From Microvirga antarctica (lineage in GTDB: Bacteria > Pseudomonadota > Alphaproteobacteria > Rhizobiales > Beijerinckiaceae), in NCBI RefSeq assembly GCF_017921815.1, contig NZ_JAGEMM010000003.1, positions 248,001 to 312,000 on the forward strand: a stretch of DNA of 64,000 nt. The letters are read 5' to 3'. Shown piece by piece: positions 25,881 to 35,988 of the stretch. The notes beneath the pieces were generated by a model. It did no database searches, was not told the DNA's origin, and saw only the letters and a program-made list of their open reading frames with translations. The first letter of the stretch is position 1; every line of letters starts with the position of its first letter. The translations under genes were made by a program, and so were the position numbers.

Positions 25881-27046
25881 GTCAAGCCTCGCGCGCGGGC
25901 AGCCGCGTCGATGAACCCCCGGGCGGCCGCGAACATTTCGGGCTCTTCGAGCAGGAACGCGTCGTGTCCCTTGTCGCTCTCGACCTCGACGAAACCCACG
26001 GAGGCGGCCGCCGCGTTCAGCGCGTGGACGATGGCGCGGGAATCGGAGGTTGGAAACAGCCAGTCGGACGTGAACGAGATGACGCAGAAGCGCGTCGGCG
26101 AGCCCTTGAACGCCCGCGCCAGATGATCGCCATGATCGGCCGCCAGATCGAAGTAATCCATCGCGCGGGTCACATACAGATAGGAGTTGGCGTCGAAGCG
26201 CTCGACGAAGGAGAGGCCCTGATACCGCAGGTAGCTCTCGATCTGGAAATCCGCGTCGAACGAGAAGGTGGGGGCCGAGCGGTCCTGATAGTTGCGGCCG
26301 AATTTCCGGTGCAGGGCCAGTTCCGACAGATAGGTGATGTGCGCCCCCATGCGCGCGACGCCGAGCCCCTTCGACGGCCTTGTGCCCTCGTCGAGATATC
26401 TGCCGCCGCGCCAGTCCGGATCGGCCATGATCGCCTGTCGTCCGACCTCGTGAAACGCGATGTTCTGGGCCGAGTGCCGGGCGGCCGTCGCGATGGGGAG
26501 CGCCGAGAAAACCCGTTCCGGATAGGTCGCGGCCCATTGCAGCACCTGCATGCCGCCCATGGAACCGCCGAGCACGCAGAACAGGCTCGCGATGCCCAGC
26601 CGGTCGATGAGGGCCGCCTGCGCCCGCACCATGTCGCGGATGGTCAGGACGGGGAAATTGAGGTTGTGCGGGCGTCCCGTGGCGGGGTCGAGGCTTGCGG
26701 GTCCGGTCGAGCCGGAACAGCCGCCAATAACGTTCGAGCAGATGACGAAGAATCGGTCGGTATCCACCGGCCGTCCCGGACCCACCATGGTGCTCCACCA
26801 GCCGGGCTTGCCCGTCACAGGGCTCACATTGGCCACATGCTGATCGCCGGTGAGCGCGTGGCAGACGAGCACCGCGTTCGATTTGTCGGCATTGAGCGTG
26901 CCATAGGTCTGGTAGGCGATCTGCCACGGCGCCAGCGCGATCCCCGCATCCATCACCAGCGGCGCGTCGGGTCCGAAGCGCGCCACAGGGCTCGACGGAG
27001 CGTCGATCTGGTTTCTCGGCTCAAGAGGCAATGGGCTGTAGGACAT
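25877..27046 (-). CDS. metX: Homoserine O-acetyltransferase (or succinyltransferase), MetX
   Basis: 389 residues from the ATG at 27046 (weak ribosome site). Alpha/beta hydrolase: nucleophile Ser162 in GGSMGGMQ, acid in [12 protein letters not shown] and His in GHDAFLLEE at the C-terminus. It activates homoserine for methionine synthesis. Acetyl versus succinyl donor cannot be settled by eye; MetX-fold enzymes coupled to MetW are often succinyltransferases in practice. Divergent from the chorismate mutase gene over 163 bases. A 6-bp hairpin (27062-27079) lies in its leader. Confidence 0.93.
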   Translation of the reverse strand: MSYSPLPLEPRNQIDAPSSPVARFGPDAPLVMDAGIALAPWQIAYQTYGTLNADKSNAVLVCHALTGDQHVANVSPVTGKPGWWSTMVGPGRPVDTDRFFVICSNVIGGCSGSTGPASLDPATGRPHNLNFPVLTIRDMVRAQAALIDRLGIASLFCVLGGSMGGMQVLQWAATYPERVFSALPIATAARHSAQNIAFHEVGRQAIMADPDWRGGRYLDEGTRPSKGLGVARMGAHITYLSELALHRKFGRNYQDRSAPTFSFDADFQIESYLRYQGLSFVERFDANSYLYVTRAMDYFDLAADHGDHLARAFKGSPTRFCVISFTSDWLFPTSDSRAIVHALNAAAASVGFVEVESDKGHDAFLLEEPEMFAAARGFIDAAARARGLT

Positions 27047-27209
27047 CTGATCCGACGGACGTGTTCGGTCTTTCGAACAGCGGTAGTGCGGACCGGCCGG
27101 CCCGTCAACGCGCATGAGGTCCCACGGCGGGCCGCCGGGCCGTCGCAATGAAGGCTTGGCAGGCCCTGTCGAGACTGCGAAAAGAACGCGCCCGTGAGGA
27201 ATGTCGCCC

Positions 27210-28055
27210 ATGTCATCCGAGACGCCCGTCACCGTCCCCGCTCCCGCGCTCGCCGCATTGCGCCAGGAGATCGATCGCATCGATGAATCGATGCACCGCC
27301 TCCTCATGGAGCGCGGGCGCATCATCGACCGGTTGATCGCCGTGAAGAAAACCGGGGATTCCGGATCAGCCTTCCGTCCGGGGCGCGAAGCCTCGATGAT
27401 GCGGGCGCTGGCCGAACGCCACGAGGGGCTTCTTCCTCTCGATACGGCGGAAGGCATCTGGCGGGTCATCATCGCCACCTTCACCTATGTCCAGGCGCCC
27501 TATGCGGTGCACGCCGACATTTCCGGCGGCGATGCCCCGATGCGTGATTCGGCGCGGTTCCATTTCGGCTTCACGGTGCCGTTACTGACGCACCCAAGTG
27601 CTGCGGCGGTGATCGAGGCGGTGGCGACCTCGCGCGGCGATCTCGGCGTCTTCCGGCTCGATCAAGGCGCGTCGAGCGGGGCGTGGTGGCGCATCCTCAC
27701 CGAGCCCGACAGCCCGAAGATCATCGCCAGGCTCCCCTTCATCGAACGGCCGGGCCATCCGGCCGGGACGCCGGTTTTTGTCATCTCCAAGCCCCTGGCC
27801 GATGCGGCCGTTCGCGACGTGGTGCTCTACGCCGCGCAGTTCGAGCGCTGGCATCGGGGGGCGGGCGAGACCCTCGTGCGGCTCGGCGGCGAGGTGGTGG
27901 CAAGCGCTGCCGATGCGAGCGGCTTGTCCGAACTGATCGCCATTCCGGGCACCATTGACGCGAAGGCCCTCCGGGGCGCTCTCATGGACGCGGGGGCAAG
28001 CCTCGACGAGTTGGTCGAGGTCGGGGGGCACGCCGAACGTTTCCGCGTGAAATAG
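27210..28055 (+). CDS. Chorismate mutase with C-terminal domain
   Basis: 281 residues; the second of two ATGs is chosen because GAGGA is 9 bases upstream. The AroQ-type mutase domain covers about 5-90 ([31 protein letters not shown]; the catalytic Arg and Lys are visible). The remaining 190 residues ([34 protein letters not shown]...) look like a distant ligand-binding half and end with a PGxxD, ACT-like stretch. In Hyphomicrobiales this two-part protein precedes hisC-tyrA. Converts chorismate to prephenate; the second domain is uncharacterised. Confidence 0.85.
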   Translation: MSSETPVTVPAPALAALRQEIDRIDESMHRLLMERGRIIDRLIAVKKTGDSGSAFRPGREASMMRALAERHEGLLPLDTAEGIWRVIIATFTYVQAPYAVHADISGGDAPMRDSARFHFGFTVPLLTHPSAAAVIEAVATSRGDLGVFRLDQGASSGAWWRILTEPDSPKIIARLPFIERPGHPAGTPVFVISKPLADAAVRDVVLYAAQFERWHRGAGETLVRLGGEVVASAADASGLSELIAIPGTIDAKALRGALMDAGASLDELVEVGGHAERFRVK

Positions 28056-28108
28056 ACCGCGACCTGCGCTAGAGGCACTGAGCAACAGACGATTTCCAGG
28101 AATTTTCC

Positions 28109-29209
28109 ATGTCCGCACGTCCCGAACCCCGTCCCGGCGTCCTCCAGATTGACGCCTATGTTCCCGGCAAGAGTGCGGCCGCAGCGGGCGTCGCGAAAAT
28201 CCACAAGCTGTCCTCGAACGAGACGCCGCTCGGCCCGTCGCCCCTGGCGATTGCGGCGATCCAGGTCTTCGACCATCTCGAACTCTATCCCGACGGCTCG
28301 GCGCTCCGCCTGCGGGAAGCAATCGGTGCCAAATATGGCCTGGATCCGGCCCGCATCCTGTGCGGATCGGGGTCCGACGAGCTGCTTTCGCTGATCACCA
28401 GCACGTATGTGGGGCCGGGCGACGAAGGTCTCTTTTCCGAGCACGGCTTTCTCGTCTATCGCATCGCCATTCTGGCCGCCGGTGGCGTCCCCGTGGTCGC
28501 GCCCGAGACGAACCACACGGCCGATGTGGATACGTTGCTGGCGAAAGTCACGCCCAGGACCAGGATCGTGTTCCTGGCCAATCCCAACAATCCGACCGGC
28601 ACCTACCTGCCGTTCGACGAGGTCAAGCGCCTCCATGCGGGCCTGCCGTCGAACGTGCTGCTGGTTCTCGATGCGGCCTATGCGGAGTATGTCCGGCGCA
28701 ACGATTACGAGGCGGGTCTCGAACTGGTGGCCACCACCGACAATGTGGTGATGACGCGCACTTTCTCGAAGATCTACGGCCTCGCCAATGTCCGCCTCGG
28801 CTGGATGGTCGGTCCGGCGCATGTGATTGATGCGGTCAACCGCGTGCGGGGACCGTTCAACGTCAACGGCCTTGCCATCGCGGCCGGCATTGCGGCGATC
28901 CAGGACGACGCCCATGTGACGAACGCCATCGTGCACAACGAGAAATGGCTGGCCTGGGTGACCGGCGAGATCGAAGCTTTGGGCCTCAAGGTCACGCCGA
29001 GTGTCGGCAATTTCATCCTCATTCATTTCCCCAAGGATGCGGGCAAGACCGCCAAGGATGCCGACGCTTTCCTGTCGGCCCGCGGGCTGATCCTGCGCCG
29101 GGTCGACGCCTATGGCCTGTCGGATGCGCTGCGCATGACCATCGGCGAGGAGGAGGCCAATCGCCTCGTCGTCGCGGCGCTGCGCGATTTTCTCGCGGGC
29201 GCGAAATGA
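28109..29209 (+). CDS. hisC: Histidinol-phosphate (aromatic) aminotransferase
   Basis: 366 residues, fold type I PLP enzyme. [11 protein letters not shown] near the N-terminus, [22 protein letters not shown] and the PLP lysine in [17 protein letters not shown] (about 220). It transaminates imidazole acetol-phosphate to histidinol-phosphate; placement between chorismate mutase and TyrA suggests it also or mainly acts on prephenate or aromatic keto acids. Its stop overlaps the tyrA ATG as ATGA. Confidence 0.93.
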   Translation: MSARPEPRPGVLQIDAYVPGKSAAAAGVAKIHKLSSNETPLGPSPLAIAAIQVFDHLELYPDGSALRLREAIGAKYGLDPARILCGSGSDELLSLITSTYVGPGDEGLFSEHGFLVYRIAILAAGGVPVVAPETNHTADVDTLLAKVTPRTRIVFLANPNNPTGTYLPFDEVKRLHAGLPSNVLLVLDAAYAEYVRRNDYEAGLELVATTDNVVMTRTFSKIYGLANVRLGWMVGPAHVIDAVNRVRGPFNVNGLAIAAGIAAIQDDAHVTNAIVHNEKWLAWVTGEIEALGLKVTPSVGNFILIHFPKDAGKTAKDADAFLSARGLILRRVDAYGLSDALRMTIGEEEANRLVVAALRDFLAGAK

Positions 29210-30153
29210 GCGACCGTCTCGGCCCACCGCTGGAGACGCCGCTTTTCGGCCGCGTGGCGCTGATCGGGCTCGGCCTGATCGGCTCCTCGATTGCGAGGGC
29301 GTGTCAGCACCGCCATCTCGCCGGCACGATCGTGGCCATCGACCAGGACCCGGCGACCGTGGCGCGGGTGACCGCACTGGGCATCGCCGACAGGGCGACG
29401 ACCGATGTGGCAGAGGGTGTGCGGGATGCCGACCTGGTCGTTCTGTGCGTCCCCGTCGGCGCCTGCGCGGCGGTGGCCGAGGCCATGAAGGGCAGCCTGA
29501 AACCGGGCGCCATCGTGTCCGATGTCGGATCGGTGAAAGCCTCTGTGATTGCCCAGGTCCAGCCCCACCTTCCGGAAGGCGTCGCCTTCGTTCCGGCCCA
29601 TCCGGTTGCCGGTACGGAATACTCGGGTCCCGATGCGGGTTTCGCGACGCTCTTCCTCAAGCGCTGGTGCATCCTGACGCCGCCGGAGGGGACCGATGAG
29701 GACGCCGTGGAGCGGATGCGGGCTTTCTGGTCGGCGCTCGGGTCGGACGTCGAGGTCATGACCGCCCAGCACCACGATCTGGTGCTGGCGATCACCAGCC
29801 ATGTGCCGCATCTCATTGCCTACAACATCGTCGGCACGGCGGCCGATCTCGAGACAGTGACGCAGTCCGAGGTGATCAAGTTTTCGGCCGGCGGGTTTCG
29901 CGATTTCACCCGGATTGCAGCCTCCGACCCGACCATGTGGCGGGATGTCTTCCTGCACAACAAGGAGGCGGTCCTGGAGATGCTGGGACGCCTCAACGAG
30001 GACATCGCGCTGCTCGCCCGCGCCATCCGGTGGGGCGAGGGCGACAAGCTGCACGACCTGTTCACGCGGACCCGCGCGATCCGGCGCGGCATCATCTCCG
30101 AAGGTCAGGAAACGCCAGAGCCCGATTTCGGCCGCCGCCGCGACGGTCAGTAG
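29206..30153 (+). CDS. tyrA: Prephenate/arogenate dehydrogenase (TyrA)
   Basis: 315 residues. NAD(P)-binding GLGLIGSS at the N-terminus, [14 protein letters not shown](YSG) with the catalytic His, and a helical dimerisation domain with [14 protein letters not shown]. Completes tyrosine synthesis from prephenate or arogenate. Translationally coupled to hisC. Its 3-prime end overlaps the convergent DUF2125 gene by 7 bases. Preference for arogenate or prephenate is not visible. Confidence 0.94.
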   Translation: MSDRLGPPLETPLFGRVALIGLGLIGSSIARACQHRHLAGTIVAIDQDPATVARVTALGIADRATTDVAEGVRDADLVVLCVPVGACAAVAEAMKGSLKPGAIVSDVGSVKASVIAQVQPHLPEGVAFVPAHPVAGTEYSGPDAGFATLFLKRWCILTPPEGTDEDAVERMRAFWSALGSDVEVMTAQHHDLVLAITSHVPHLIAYNIVGTAADLETVTQSEVIKFSAGGFRDFTRIAASDPTMWRDVFLHNKEAVLEMLGRLNEDIALLARAIRWGEGDKLHDLFTRTRAIRRGIISEGQETPEPDFGRRRDGQ

Positions 30154-31193
30154 AGCGGCTGCAGGCGGATTCCCGGGACGACGAACGGCCCCATGGCGAG
30201 CTTGCCGTTTTCGAGCCGCAGTGGCGGCAGCGGGACGAGGGCCGGCTGCGCCGCCTGGGCGCCCCCGCGGGGTGATTGACCGAACAGGGCGCCGAGCAGG
30301 GAGCCGCCAATGCGCCCGCCCGTCAGGTTGCCGATGAGCCCATCGAGGCCCGCCGCCGACACGGTGAACTGGCCCGTAGGCAGATGGCGCTCGTCCAGCG
30401 CGAACGCGCCCTTGGCCTCTGCCCGCCGAGGGCCCTTGGCGATGGACAGCATCACCACATCGAGCAGGCCGCCGGCGCTGCGCCAGCGCTCGAGTTCCTG
30501 CGCCACAGGCCGGCCGCGAATGCCTTCCGCCTGCGTCACCGTGGCGTCGAGGGTGAAATCGGCCGGTTCTGCTCCGCCCACCAGCCGGTCGAGCGCGGGA
30601 ATCTGAGCTTCCTTCAGGGAGATGGCTGCATCGAACGCCTTTTCGGCACTTCGCGAGGGGCTTGGTCTGACGTGGAGTTCGAGGTGGCGGCTGTTGCTCA
30701 CCACGGGGTCGGCGCCCAGTCCCGTCAGGGTAAACCGGGGGGCGTCCGCGATCAGCGAAAAGCGCTGAAGTCCGCGCGAGGAGGCGTGGATGCTGCTCTG
30801 CAGCAGGTCCCAGGATCCCTCGAGGGTCGCCTGGCCGTCTGAGACCTGCAACGGTCCGTCGATCTGGGTGATCACGAAGGCGGGCTGATAGACCTGGGAC
30901 ACGGAAGTGACCCGGCCGAGCGAGGCCGTCACCGGACCCTGTTTCAGGGTCAGGGCTCCGCAGGTGAGCATGATCCGGAACGGATAGCCGCCAACCTCCC
31001 GGTCGGCGCAGGTCCATTCCCGGCCGCCGCGGGCCTCGGAGGCAAGCCAGGTATCGAGGGATGCCGTGGCCCGGTTCCGGACCACGAACCACGCGATGCT
31101 CCAGGCGATGGCGAGCAAGAACAGCAGGACGAAAGGCGTGTAGAGCCAGAACCGGCTGTGGCGGCGTTCTCCGGCCGCTGCGACGTCTTCCAT
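30147..31193 (-). CDS. DUF2125 domain protein
   Basis: 348 residues. One N-terminal membrane helix (about 16-38, FWLYTPFVLLFLLAIAWSIAWFVV) anchors a large periplasmic beta-rich domain that matches DUF2125 (CADREVGGYPFRIMLTCG and LTGLGADPVVSNSRHLELHVRPS). Role unknown; the repeated-strand pattern recalls AsmA-type lipid-handling proteins, an inference only. Convergent with tyrA (7-base overlap), divergent from the ChaC-like gene. Confidence 0.85.
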   Translation of the reverse strand: MEDVAAAGERRHSRFWLYTPFVLLFLLAIAWSIAWFVVRNRATASLDTWLASEARGGREWTCADREVGGYPFRIMLTCGALTLKQGPVTASLGRVTSVSQVYQPAFVITQIDGPLQVSDGQATLEGSWDLLQSSIHASSRGLQRFSLIADAPRFTLTGLGADPVVSNSRHLELHVRPSPSRSAEKAFDAAISLKEAQIPALDRLVGGAEPADFTLDATVTQAEGIRGRPVAQELERWRSAGGLLDVVMLSIAKGPRRAEAKGAFALDERHLPTGQFTVSAAGLDGLIGNLTGGRIGGSLLGALFGQSPRGGAQAAQPALVPLPPLRLENGKLAMGPFVVPGIRLQPLY

Positions 31194-31269
31194 CCAGAAT
31201 CTCCTGTTGTGTCGTCAGTTCGTAACTGCTAGCGCCCGATCCAGGCAAGGACGAGGCAGGTCGGAAGGC

Positions 31270-31806
31270 ATGATGGAGCCGAGCGGCGATCTATGGGTCT
31301 TCGGTTACGGCTCGCTCATGTGGCGGCCTGGCTTCCCGTTTGTCGAGCAGAGTCATGCCCATCTGTTCGGCTATCATCGCGCTTTGTGCATTCGATCGCA
31401 TGTTCATCGCGGGACGCCGGAACGGCCGGGGCTCGTGCTGGGACTCGACCGTGGCGGCCGCTGCCATGGCGTGGCTTTCCGGGTCCCGGATGGCGAAGTT
31501 GAGGCGACGATCCGGTATCTGCGAGAAAGAGAGCAGGCGACGGCCGTGTACCTCGAACGCCACCTGCCGGTGCGCTTGCCGGATGGCCGAACGGTTCCGG
31601 CTCTCGCCTACGTGGCCGACCGCAAGCATCCGCAATATGCGGGGCGGCTTGCCTTCGAGGATGTCGTGCAGATCGTCCGTGGCGGCCGCGGCATCTCCGG
31701 CGAGAACCCCGACTATGTGCGCTCCACCTACGAGCACCTGCTCGGCATGGGGGTGGTTGACCCCCTGCTGCGCCAGGTTACCGAGGCGATCGCCACGGCG
31801 CCCTAA
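31270..31806 (+). CDS. ChaC-type gamma-glutamylcyclotransferase
   Basis: 178 residues starting at ATGATG after GGAAGG. The GGCT motif VFGYGSLMWRPGFPF opens the protein, followed by HRALCIRSHVHRGTPERPGLVLGLD and the helix YLREREQATAVYLERHLPV. ChaC-family enzymes cleave glutathione to 5-oxoproline and Cys-Gly. NPDYVRSTYEHLLGMGVVDPLL at the end is typical. Single gene. Confidence 0.93.
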   Translation: MMEPSGDLWVFGYGSLMWRPGFPFVEQSHAHLFGYHRALCIRSHVHRGTPERPGLVLGLDRGGRCHGVAFRVPDGEVEATIRYLREREQATAVYLERHLPVRLPDGRTVPALAYVADRKHPQYAGRLAFEDVVQIVRGGRGISGENPDYVRSTYEHLLGMGVVDPLLRQVTEAIATAP

Positions 31807-31819
31807 CCGGGTGGGTTTT

Positions 31820-32257
31820 TCAGCAAGCCTGACGTGTCTCGTCCTGAATGAGGTCGTCCATGAGGGCGCGGCGTTCGGGCTCATCATAGGCGAGACGATG
31901 CACATGCATCTCGGTTGCGCCCAGATGTTGGACACGGGAAAGCCAGGCGGCGCGCGCTTCCTCGCCGAACAGGGGGCCGACCGTGGCGGTGGCGATCACA
32001 CTGGCGGCGCCGGCCGCATCGCGTCTCACCGCGATGATCACCGCGTCGGTCACATCCATGACCTCGGCTGCCACGAGGGCGTGCACACCGACGATGTAGC
32101 GCCGTCCCGAGCGCCCCCGCCACGCGCTGAGCGCCGGGGCCGACCGAAGACCCACCGTGGCCCGCAACCGCTCCTCCCGCACGCCAGCCCTCCGCGTTCG
32201 TTCGTTGCGGAAATCCCGCATCGCCATGGACCAAGACACGATTCGTTTGTTCGTCAT
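31820..32257 (-). CDS. Hypothetical protein, basic N-terminus
   Basis: 145 residues from the ATG at 32257 (TTGGAA upstream); the open frame continues to 32323 without a site. Basic N-terminal third (FRNERTRRAGVREERLRATVGLRS) then a beta-rich middle (RYIVGVHALVAAEVMDVTDAVIIAVRRD) and a short helical end. No signal peptide or membrane helix. I do not recognise the family. It lies between convergent ChaC and the plsC gene. Confidence 0.6.
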   Translation of the reverse strand: MTNKRIVSWSMAMRDFRNERTRRAGVREERLRATVGLRSAPALSAWRGRSGRRYIVGVHALVAAEVMDVTDAVIIAVRRDAAGAASVIATATVGPLFGEEARAAWLSRVQHLGATEMHVHRLAYDEPERRALMDDLIQDETRQAC

Positions 32258-32335
32258 TTGTTCCAAGGTAAGAATCACCGACCGTTCCGTCAAGCCCGAA
32301 CCACGCCCGGCGTCATCTCGCAATGAGGGACCGCC

Positions 32336-33079
32336 TCAGGGCTTGGCGTCCGCGTGACCGAGTTCGAGGCGTCCTTCCGCGAGCAGCCGGTCGGAGGCGG
32401 TCTCGATCTGCTGCTGCATCTGCTGGAAGAAGACCCCGCGCGGCAATCCCGGGGCGATGGGTTCGAGGATCTCGACCACGATGGTGCCGGGATGACGAAG
32501 GAATTTCCGACGCGACCAGAACAGGCCGGAATTGAGCGCGATGGGGAGGCACGGCGCCCCGAGGGCCTGGTACAGATGGCCGACGCCGACCTTGTAGACA
32601 GGCGGAGCGCCGGCGGGTCGGCGGGTTCCTTCAGGGAAGATGAGGATCTGGCGGCCATTCTGGATTTCCACCTTGGCGCGGGCCATCATTTTCATCAAGG
32701 CCTGCGCGCCGCCCTTGCGGTCGACCGGAACGGACCCGCCCTTCCAGGTGTACCAGCCGAAAAACGGGATCCACATCAGCTCCCGCTTCAGAATGAACGC
32801 CGGGTCGGCAAACAGGGTCAGCAGCGCAAACGTCTCCCACGCGGATTGGTGCTTGGCGGCCACCAGAAGGCCGCCGGCGGGAATGCGCTCGAGACCGCGA
32901 AACTCGACCTTGGTGCCGGCGATCACCCGCATGAACCACATGGACGACCACGCCCAGTATTTCGCACCCCGGATGAAAAACCGCCGCGGCATTGCCAATG
33001 CCGGCAGCAGGACGATCATCCAGAAGACAAGGTTGGCATAGAACGCGATGTTGAAAAGAAGCGAGCGCAGGATCAGCAT
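32336..33079 (-). CDS. plsC: 1-acyl-sn-glycerol-3-phosphate acyltransferase
   Basis: 247 residues from the ATG at 33079; a TTG 12 bases upstream is a less likely start. N-terminal membrane helix (about 5-28). Acyltransferase motifs: KHQSAWE (His77 with Glu82, HX4E in place of HX4D) and FPEGTR (148-153). It adds the second acyl chain in phosphatidate synthesis. The variant HX4E is common in alphaproteobacterial PlsC. Sits just downstream of the terminator of the YdcF gene. Confidence 0.9.
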   Translation of the reverse strand: MLILRSLLFNIAFYANLVFWMIVLLPALAMPRRFFIRGAKYWAWSSMWFMRVIAGTKVEFRGLERIPAGGLLVAAKHQSAWETFALLTLFADPAFILKRELMWIPFFGWYTWKGGSVPVDRKGGAQALMKMMARAKVEIQNGRQILIFPEGTRRPAGAPPVYKVGVGHLYQALGAPCLPIALNSGLFWSRRKFLRHPGTIVVEILEPIAPGLPRGVFFQQMQQQIETASDRLLAEGRLELGHADAKP

Positions 33080-33089
33080 GGGTCTCGAC

Positions 33090-33115
33090 AAAAAAAGCGG
33101 GGCTTCATGCCCCGC
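33090..33115 (-). terminator. Rho-independent terminator after ydcF-like gene
   Basis: On the minus strand: 7-bp GC stem (33109-33115 with 33097-33103), 5-base loop (33104-33108), followed by seven T (33096-33090). It separates the YdcF-family gene from plsC. Confidence 0.9.
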
Positions 33116-33166
33116 GTGACGTCACTCTAGCATTCCACCGGCCGGTGGCCACCGCTTTTCGGCGGC

Positions 33167-33820
33167 TCAGTGGGGTTCGACCGCGGCGTAATGAACCGGC
33201 TTGCCGAGGATCTTGGCAACCTTGGACCGCTCCGGATCGGTCTCGAACCGGGTGCGCAGCCAGACCGCGACGAACTTCACGTATTCGGAGAACAGCACTT
33301 TGGCCGTGCCGGCATTGCTCCACCATTCGTGCGGATCGATGGTGGCCGCGACCGGATAGGGGATCTTCTGCAGGTTCGGCAGTGCGTGGTCGAGTTCCAC
33401 GAGGGTGCGCGGCATGTGGTAGTTCGACGTCACGACGATGAGCGCGGCGAAATGGTTGCGTTCGGCCCAGCGGCGGGTCTCGATGGCGTTGCCGATGGTG
33501 TTGCGCGCGCGGTAATCGAGATCCACGCAGCAATCGAAGAGGCGGCGCTGACCCGGATTGAGGCGGGAAATCTCTTCGCGGCTGGTTTTTTCGTTGACGC
33601 CGGAAATCAGCAGACGCTTGGCATAGCCCTGCGCCAGAAGGTCGATCGCATCCCCGATGCGCTGCGCGCCACCGGTCATGGCCACAATGCCGTCAGCCCG
33701 CGTCTCGGGCTTCTGCTCAAACCGGTCGAGGCTGTAGACGAATACCAGAAAGCCCAGAAAACCAACGATCACCGACGTCATGAAGCCGTAGAAACCGCAG
33801 GTCGCCATGTGTCGGATCAT
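33167..33820 (-). CDS. YdcF/ElyC-family (DUF218) membrane protein
   Basis: 217 residues from the ATG at 33820, chosen for its GAGG 6 bases upstream; an in-frame ATG at 33931 would add 37 residues. One membrane helix (about 8-30), then a DUF218 domain: [35 protein letters not shown], the conserved ARNTIGNAIET and VVTSNYHMPRT. Family members such as SanA and ElyC affect envelope integrity. Follows ftsE-ftsX in the same direction with a 172-base gap; ends at a strong terminator. Confidence 0.85.
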   Translation of the reverse strand: MIRHMATCGFYGFMTSVIVGFLGFLVFVYSLDRFEQKPETRADGIVAMTGGAQRIGDAIDLLAQGYAKRLLISGVNEKTSREEISRLNPGQRRLFDCCVDLDYRARNTIGNAIETRRWAERNHFAALIVVTSNYHMPRTLVELDHALPNLQKIPYPVAATIDPHEWWSNAGTAKVLFSEYVKFVAVWLRTRFETDPERSKVAKILGKPVHYAAVEPH

Positions 33821-33992
33821 CGATCGCCTCGAGGGAAGAGAAGGCGATCCGGGCAACGTCCAGCCCCAACCCACGGCCTCTTTGCTGTCTGTGGCGCCAA
33901 AAGCCGCCATATGCTGCGCTTGCGAGGTCATCACGTTGGACAATACTGCAGAATGAGGCAATGGCGAGGCAAGCTTGTCATGGCCGGCATCG

Positions 33993-34976
33993 TCAACCAT
34001 TACCGTTAAGAAACCGTCTCACTGTCAACCGGGAGACGATTCCCGTCACCAGGGCGACCACCAGCGCGATCAAAACAACGACGCCGTATCCCCGCCATGA
34101 GATGCTGAAGGATCCGAACAGGGCCTCGATCTGGTCGCCGGTCGGGCTCGCTCGCCAGGATTGAGAGACAATCCCCAGGATCGTGGTGAGCACCATGGCG
34201 ACACCCGCTCCGGCGGCGCTGCCCTTGAGGCCGAGCTTGAAGAAGCGCCGCTGAAATTCCCTGGCGATGAAGTCGTCGTTGGCGCCGACGAAATGCAGCA
34301 CATCGACAACCTCCCGGTTGCCCGCCATGGCGCCCCGGGTCGCGAAGGTGACGGCAAGGCCGGCTGCGACCAGGACCAGTCCCACCAGAACCACGCCGAC
34401 GGCGATGATCGTGTTGGCCATGGTGGACAGGCGCGACACCCAGAGGGCGTGGTCGTCCAGCGTCGCGCCGGGAACCTGATCCTTGAGCGATTGCCGGAGC
34501 TTCGTGAAATCCGGCCGAACCTCCTGCGCGAGCTTGATGACGATCAGGCGCGGGACCGGCAGGTCGTTGAAATCGAGCCCCGTTCCGAGCCAGGGTTCGA
34601 GCAGGCGCTCGGATTCCTGCTTGCTGAAGGGCAGGGCGCTCTCGACGCCGGTGGTCTGGCGCGCAAGCGAGACGGCCCGCTCCACATCCGCGTCGATGGA
34701 GCGCTGCGCGTTGGGCCTGACCTGGATGGTGACTTCCCGGGCGATATCGGACCGCCACTGGGCCGAGCTGGTGGCGACGAGTTCCGCGCCGCCGGCGCAG
34801 AGGGCTGCGAGGAATGTCAGGATGGCGATAACCGCCGCGAGAGCCTGTCCGCCGGCCGAATCGACCGGCACGAGGGGCGCGTTGCGCCGCAGGGATGTCG
34901 GCAGGGCGCGCTTGGCGCCTGCGGCTTCTGCCGGTTTCGCCTTGGGCGCCACGCGTTTTTTGACCATCCGGCTCAT
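33993..34976 (-). CDS. ftsX: FtsX-like cell division ABC permease
   Basis: 327 residues. Cytoplasmic basic N-terminus, then helix 1 (about 45-70), a periplasmic domain (about 72-195) and three C-terminal helices with FtsX-type pattern (AGLAVTFATRGAMAGNREVVDVLHFVGANDDFIAREFQRRF, the coupling region to FtsE). With FtsE it activates septal peptidoglycan hydrolases. ATG overlaps the ftsE stop (ATGA). As in other alphaproteobacteria, sequence similarity to E. coli FtsX is low; neighbour FtsE makes the call. Confidence 0.88.
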   Translation of the reverse strand: MSRMVKKRVAPKAKPAEAAGAKRALPTSLRRNAPLVPVDSAGGQALAAVIAILTFLAALCAGGAELVATSSAQWRSDIAREVTIQVRPNAQRSIDADVERAVSLARQTTGVESALPFSKQESERLLEPWLGTGLDFNDLPVPRLIVIKLAQEVRPDFTKLRQSLKDQVPGATLDDHALWVSRLSTMANTIIAVGVVLVGLVLVAAGLAVTFATRGAMAGNREVVDVLHFVGANDDFIAREFQRRFFKLGLKGSAAGAGVAMVLTTILGIVSQSWRASPTGDQIEALFGSFSISWRGYGVVVLIALVVALVTGIVSRLTVRRFLNGNG

Positions 34977-35656
34977 TCGTCGATATGCAGCCGGCCGTCG
35001 CCAAGAACGAGGCGGCGGACGTCGAGCTGGTCCATCAGGCCGAAATCATGGGTCGCGATGACCACCGAGGTCCCGAGCCGGTTGAGTTCGATGAACAGGC
35101 GCAGGAGGCGCTTGGCAAGCGAGGGATCGACGTTGCCGGTCGGTTCGTCGGCCAGCAGCAGGTCGGGCCGCACGATGAGCGCGCGCGCAATGGCGGCGCG
35201 CTGCTTCTCGCCGCCGGATAGGACGGGCGGGAGCACATGCATGCGGTCGCCGAGGCCGACCCAGCGCAGCAGCTCCACCACTTCCGCCCTGTAGCTCGCC
35301 TCTTCCTTGCCCTGCACGCGCAAGGGGAGAGCGACGTTCTCATAGGTGGTGAGATGATCGAGCAGGCGAAAATCCTGGAACACCACGCCCATGCGGCGGC
35401 GCAGGCCGGTGAGGTTGTCCTTGGAGATGTTGGAGACGTCCTGGCCGAACAGTGAGACGAGCCCGCGGGTCGGCCGCACCGACATCAGGATCAGCCGCAA
35501 GAGCGTCGTCTTGCCGGCTCCCGATGGCCCCGTGAGGAACTGGAAGGAATTGGGCTCGATCGACACCGTGAGATCGCGCAGAACCTCGGGGCCCATGCCG
35601 TAGCGCACGCCGACATTCTCCAGCTGCACGACCGGGGGGCCCTCGTCCTCGTCCAT
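34973..35656 (-). CDS. ftsE: Cell division ATP-binding protein FtsE
   Basis: 227 residues from the ATG at 35656; an alternative ATG at 35689 adds 11 residues and neither has a strong ribosome site. Walker A GPSGAGKTT, Q-loop VVFQDFRLLDHLTTYENVALPLRV (a FtsE hallmark), signature LSGGEKQR, Walker B LLLADEPTGNVD, His in IATHD. Energises FtsX to drive septal wall hydrolysis. Confidence 0.93.
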   Translation of the reverse strand: MDEDEGPPVVQLENVGVRYGMGPEVLRDLTVSIEPNSFQFLTGPSGAGKTTLLRLILMSVRPTRGLVSLFGQDVSNISKDNLTGLRRRMGVVFQDFRLLDHLTTYENVALPLRVQGKEEASYRAEVVELLRWVGLGDRMHVLPPVLSGGEKQRAAIARALIVRPDLLLADEPTGNVDPSLAKRLLRLFIELNRLGTSVVIATHDFGLMDQLDVRRLVLGDGRLHIDE

Positions 35657-35988
35657 GTCGTAGTACGCTCTCACGCGCTGTCGAGCCATCCTTTGCAGGG
35701 TTGAAAGGGACGGCGCCGCTGCGCCGCCGGTGAGGCGATTCGCCAAGGTATGGCCTTTCCACCTTAACAATCCGGTCAATGCAAGATGCGCTTTCAAGAC
35801 CGGCGTCAGGGTGGTTCGGCCCATGCTAGCGGATCTTGGCCGCCGGATGAACCGCTCACATCGGCAGGTTGCGGACTTTGAGGGAGCATTGCGGATGTCG
35901 TTTGACTTCGCCCGCGCGCCATGGTCGTGAATGAGAGCAATTCCCCGGGCCGAAGCTGTTGCGGCCCCTGTGTCTGGACGGATCGACC
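35657..35988. other. Divergent intergenic region ftsE / hpt
   Basis: 332 bases between divergent genes. The first ~165 bases stay open in the ftsE frame and might encode an N-terminal extension, but composition and lack of a start site argue against it. Nothing else recognised: no clear hexamers, hairpin with T-tract, or small gene. Confidence 0.4.

Noticed and set aside
27047..27209. SAM-II or other SAM riboswitch upstream of metX
   Set aside because: I looked for the conserved SAM-II core with its pseudoknot and did not find it; only a plain 6-bp hairpin is present.
29110..31248. 712-residue minus-strand frame across tyrA and the DUF2125 gene
   Set aside because: Covers two real genes in the wrong frame or strand; no domain and no start site.
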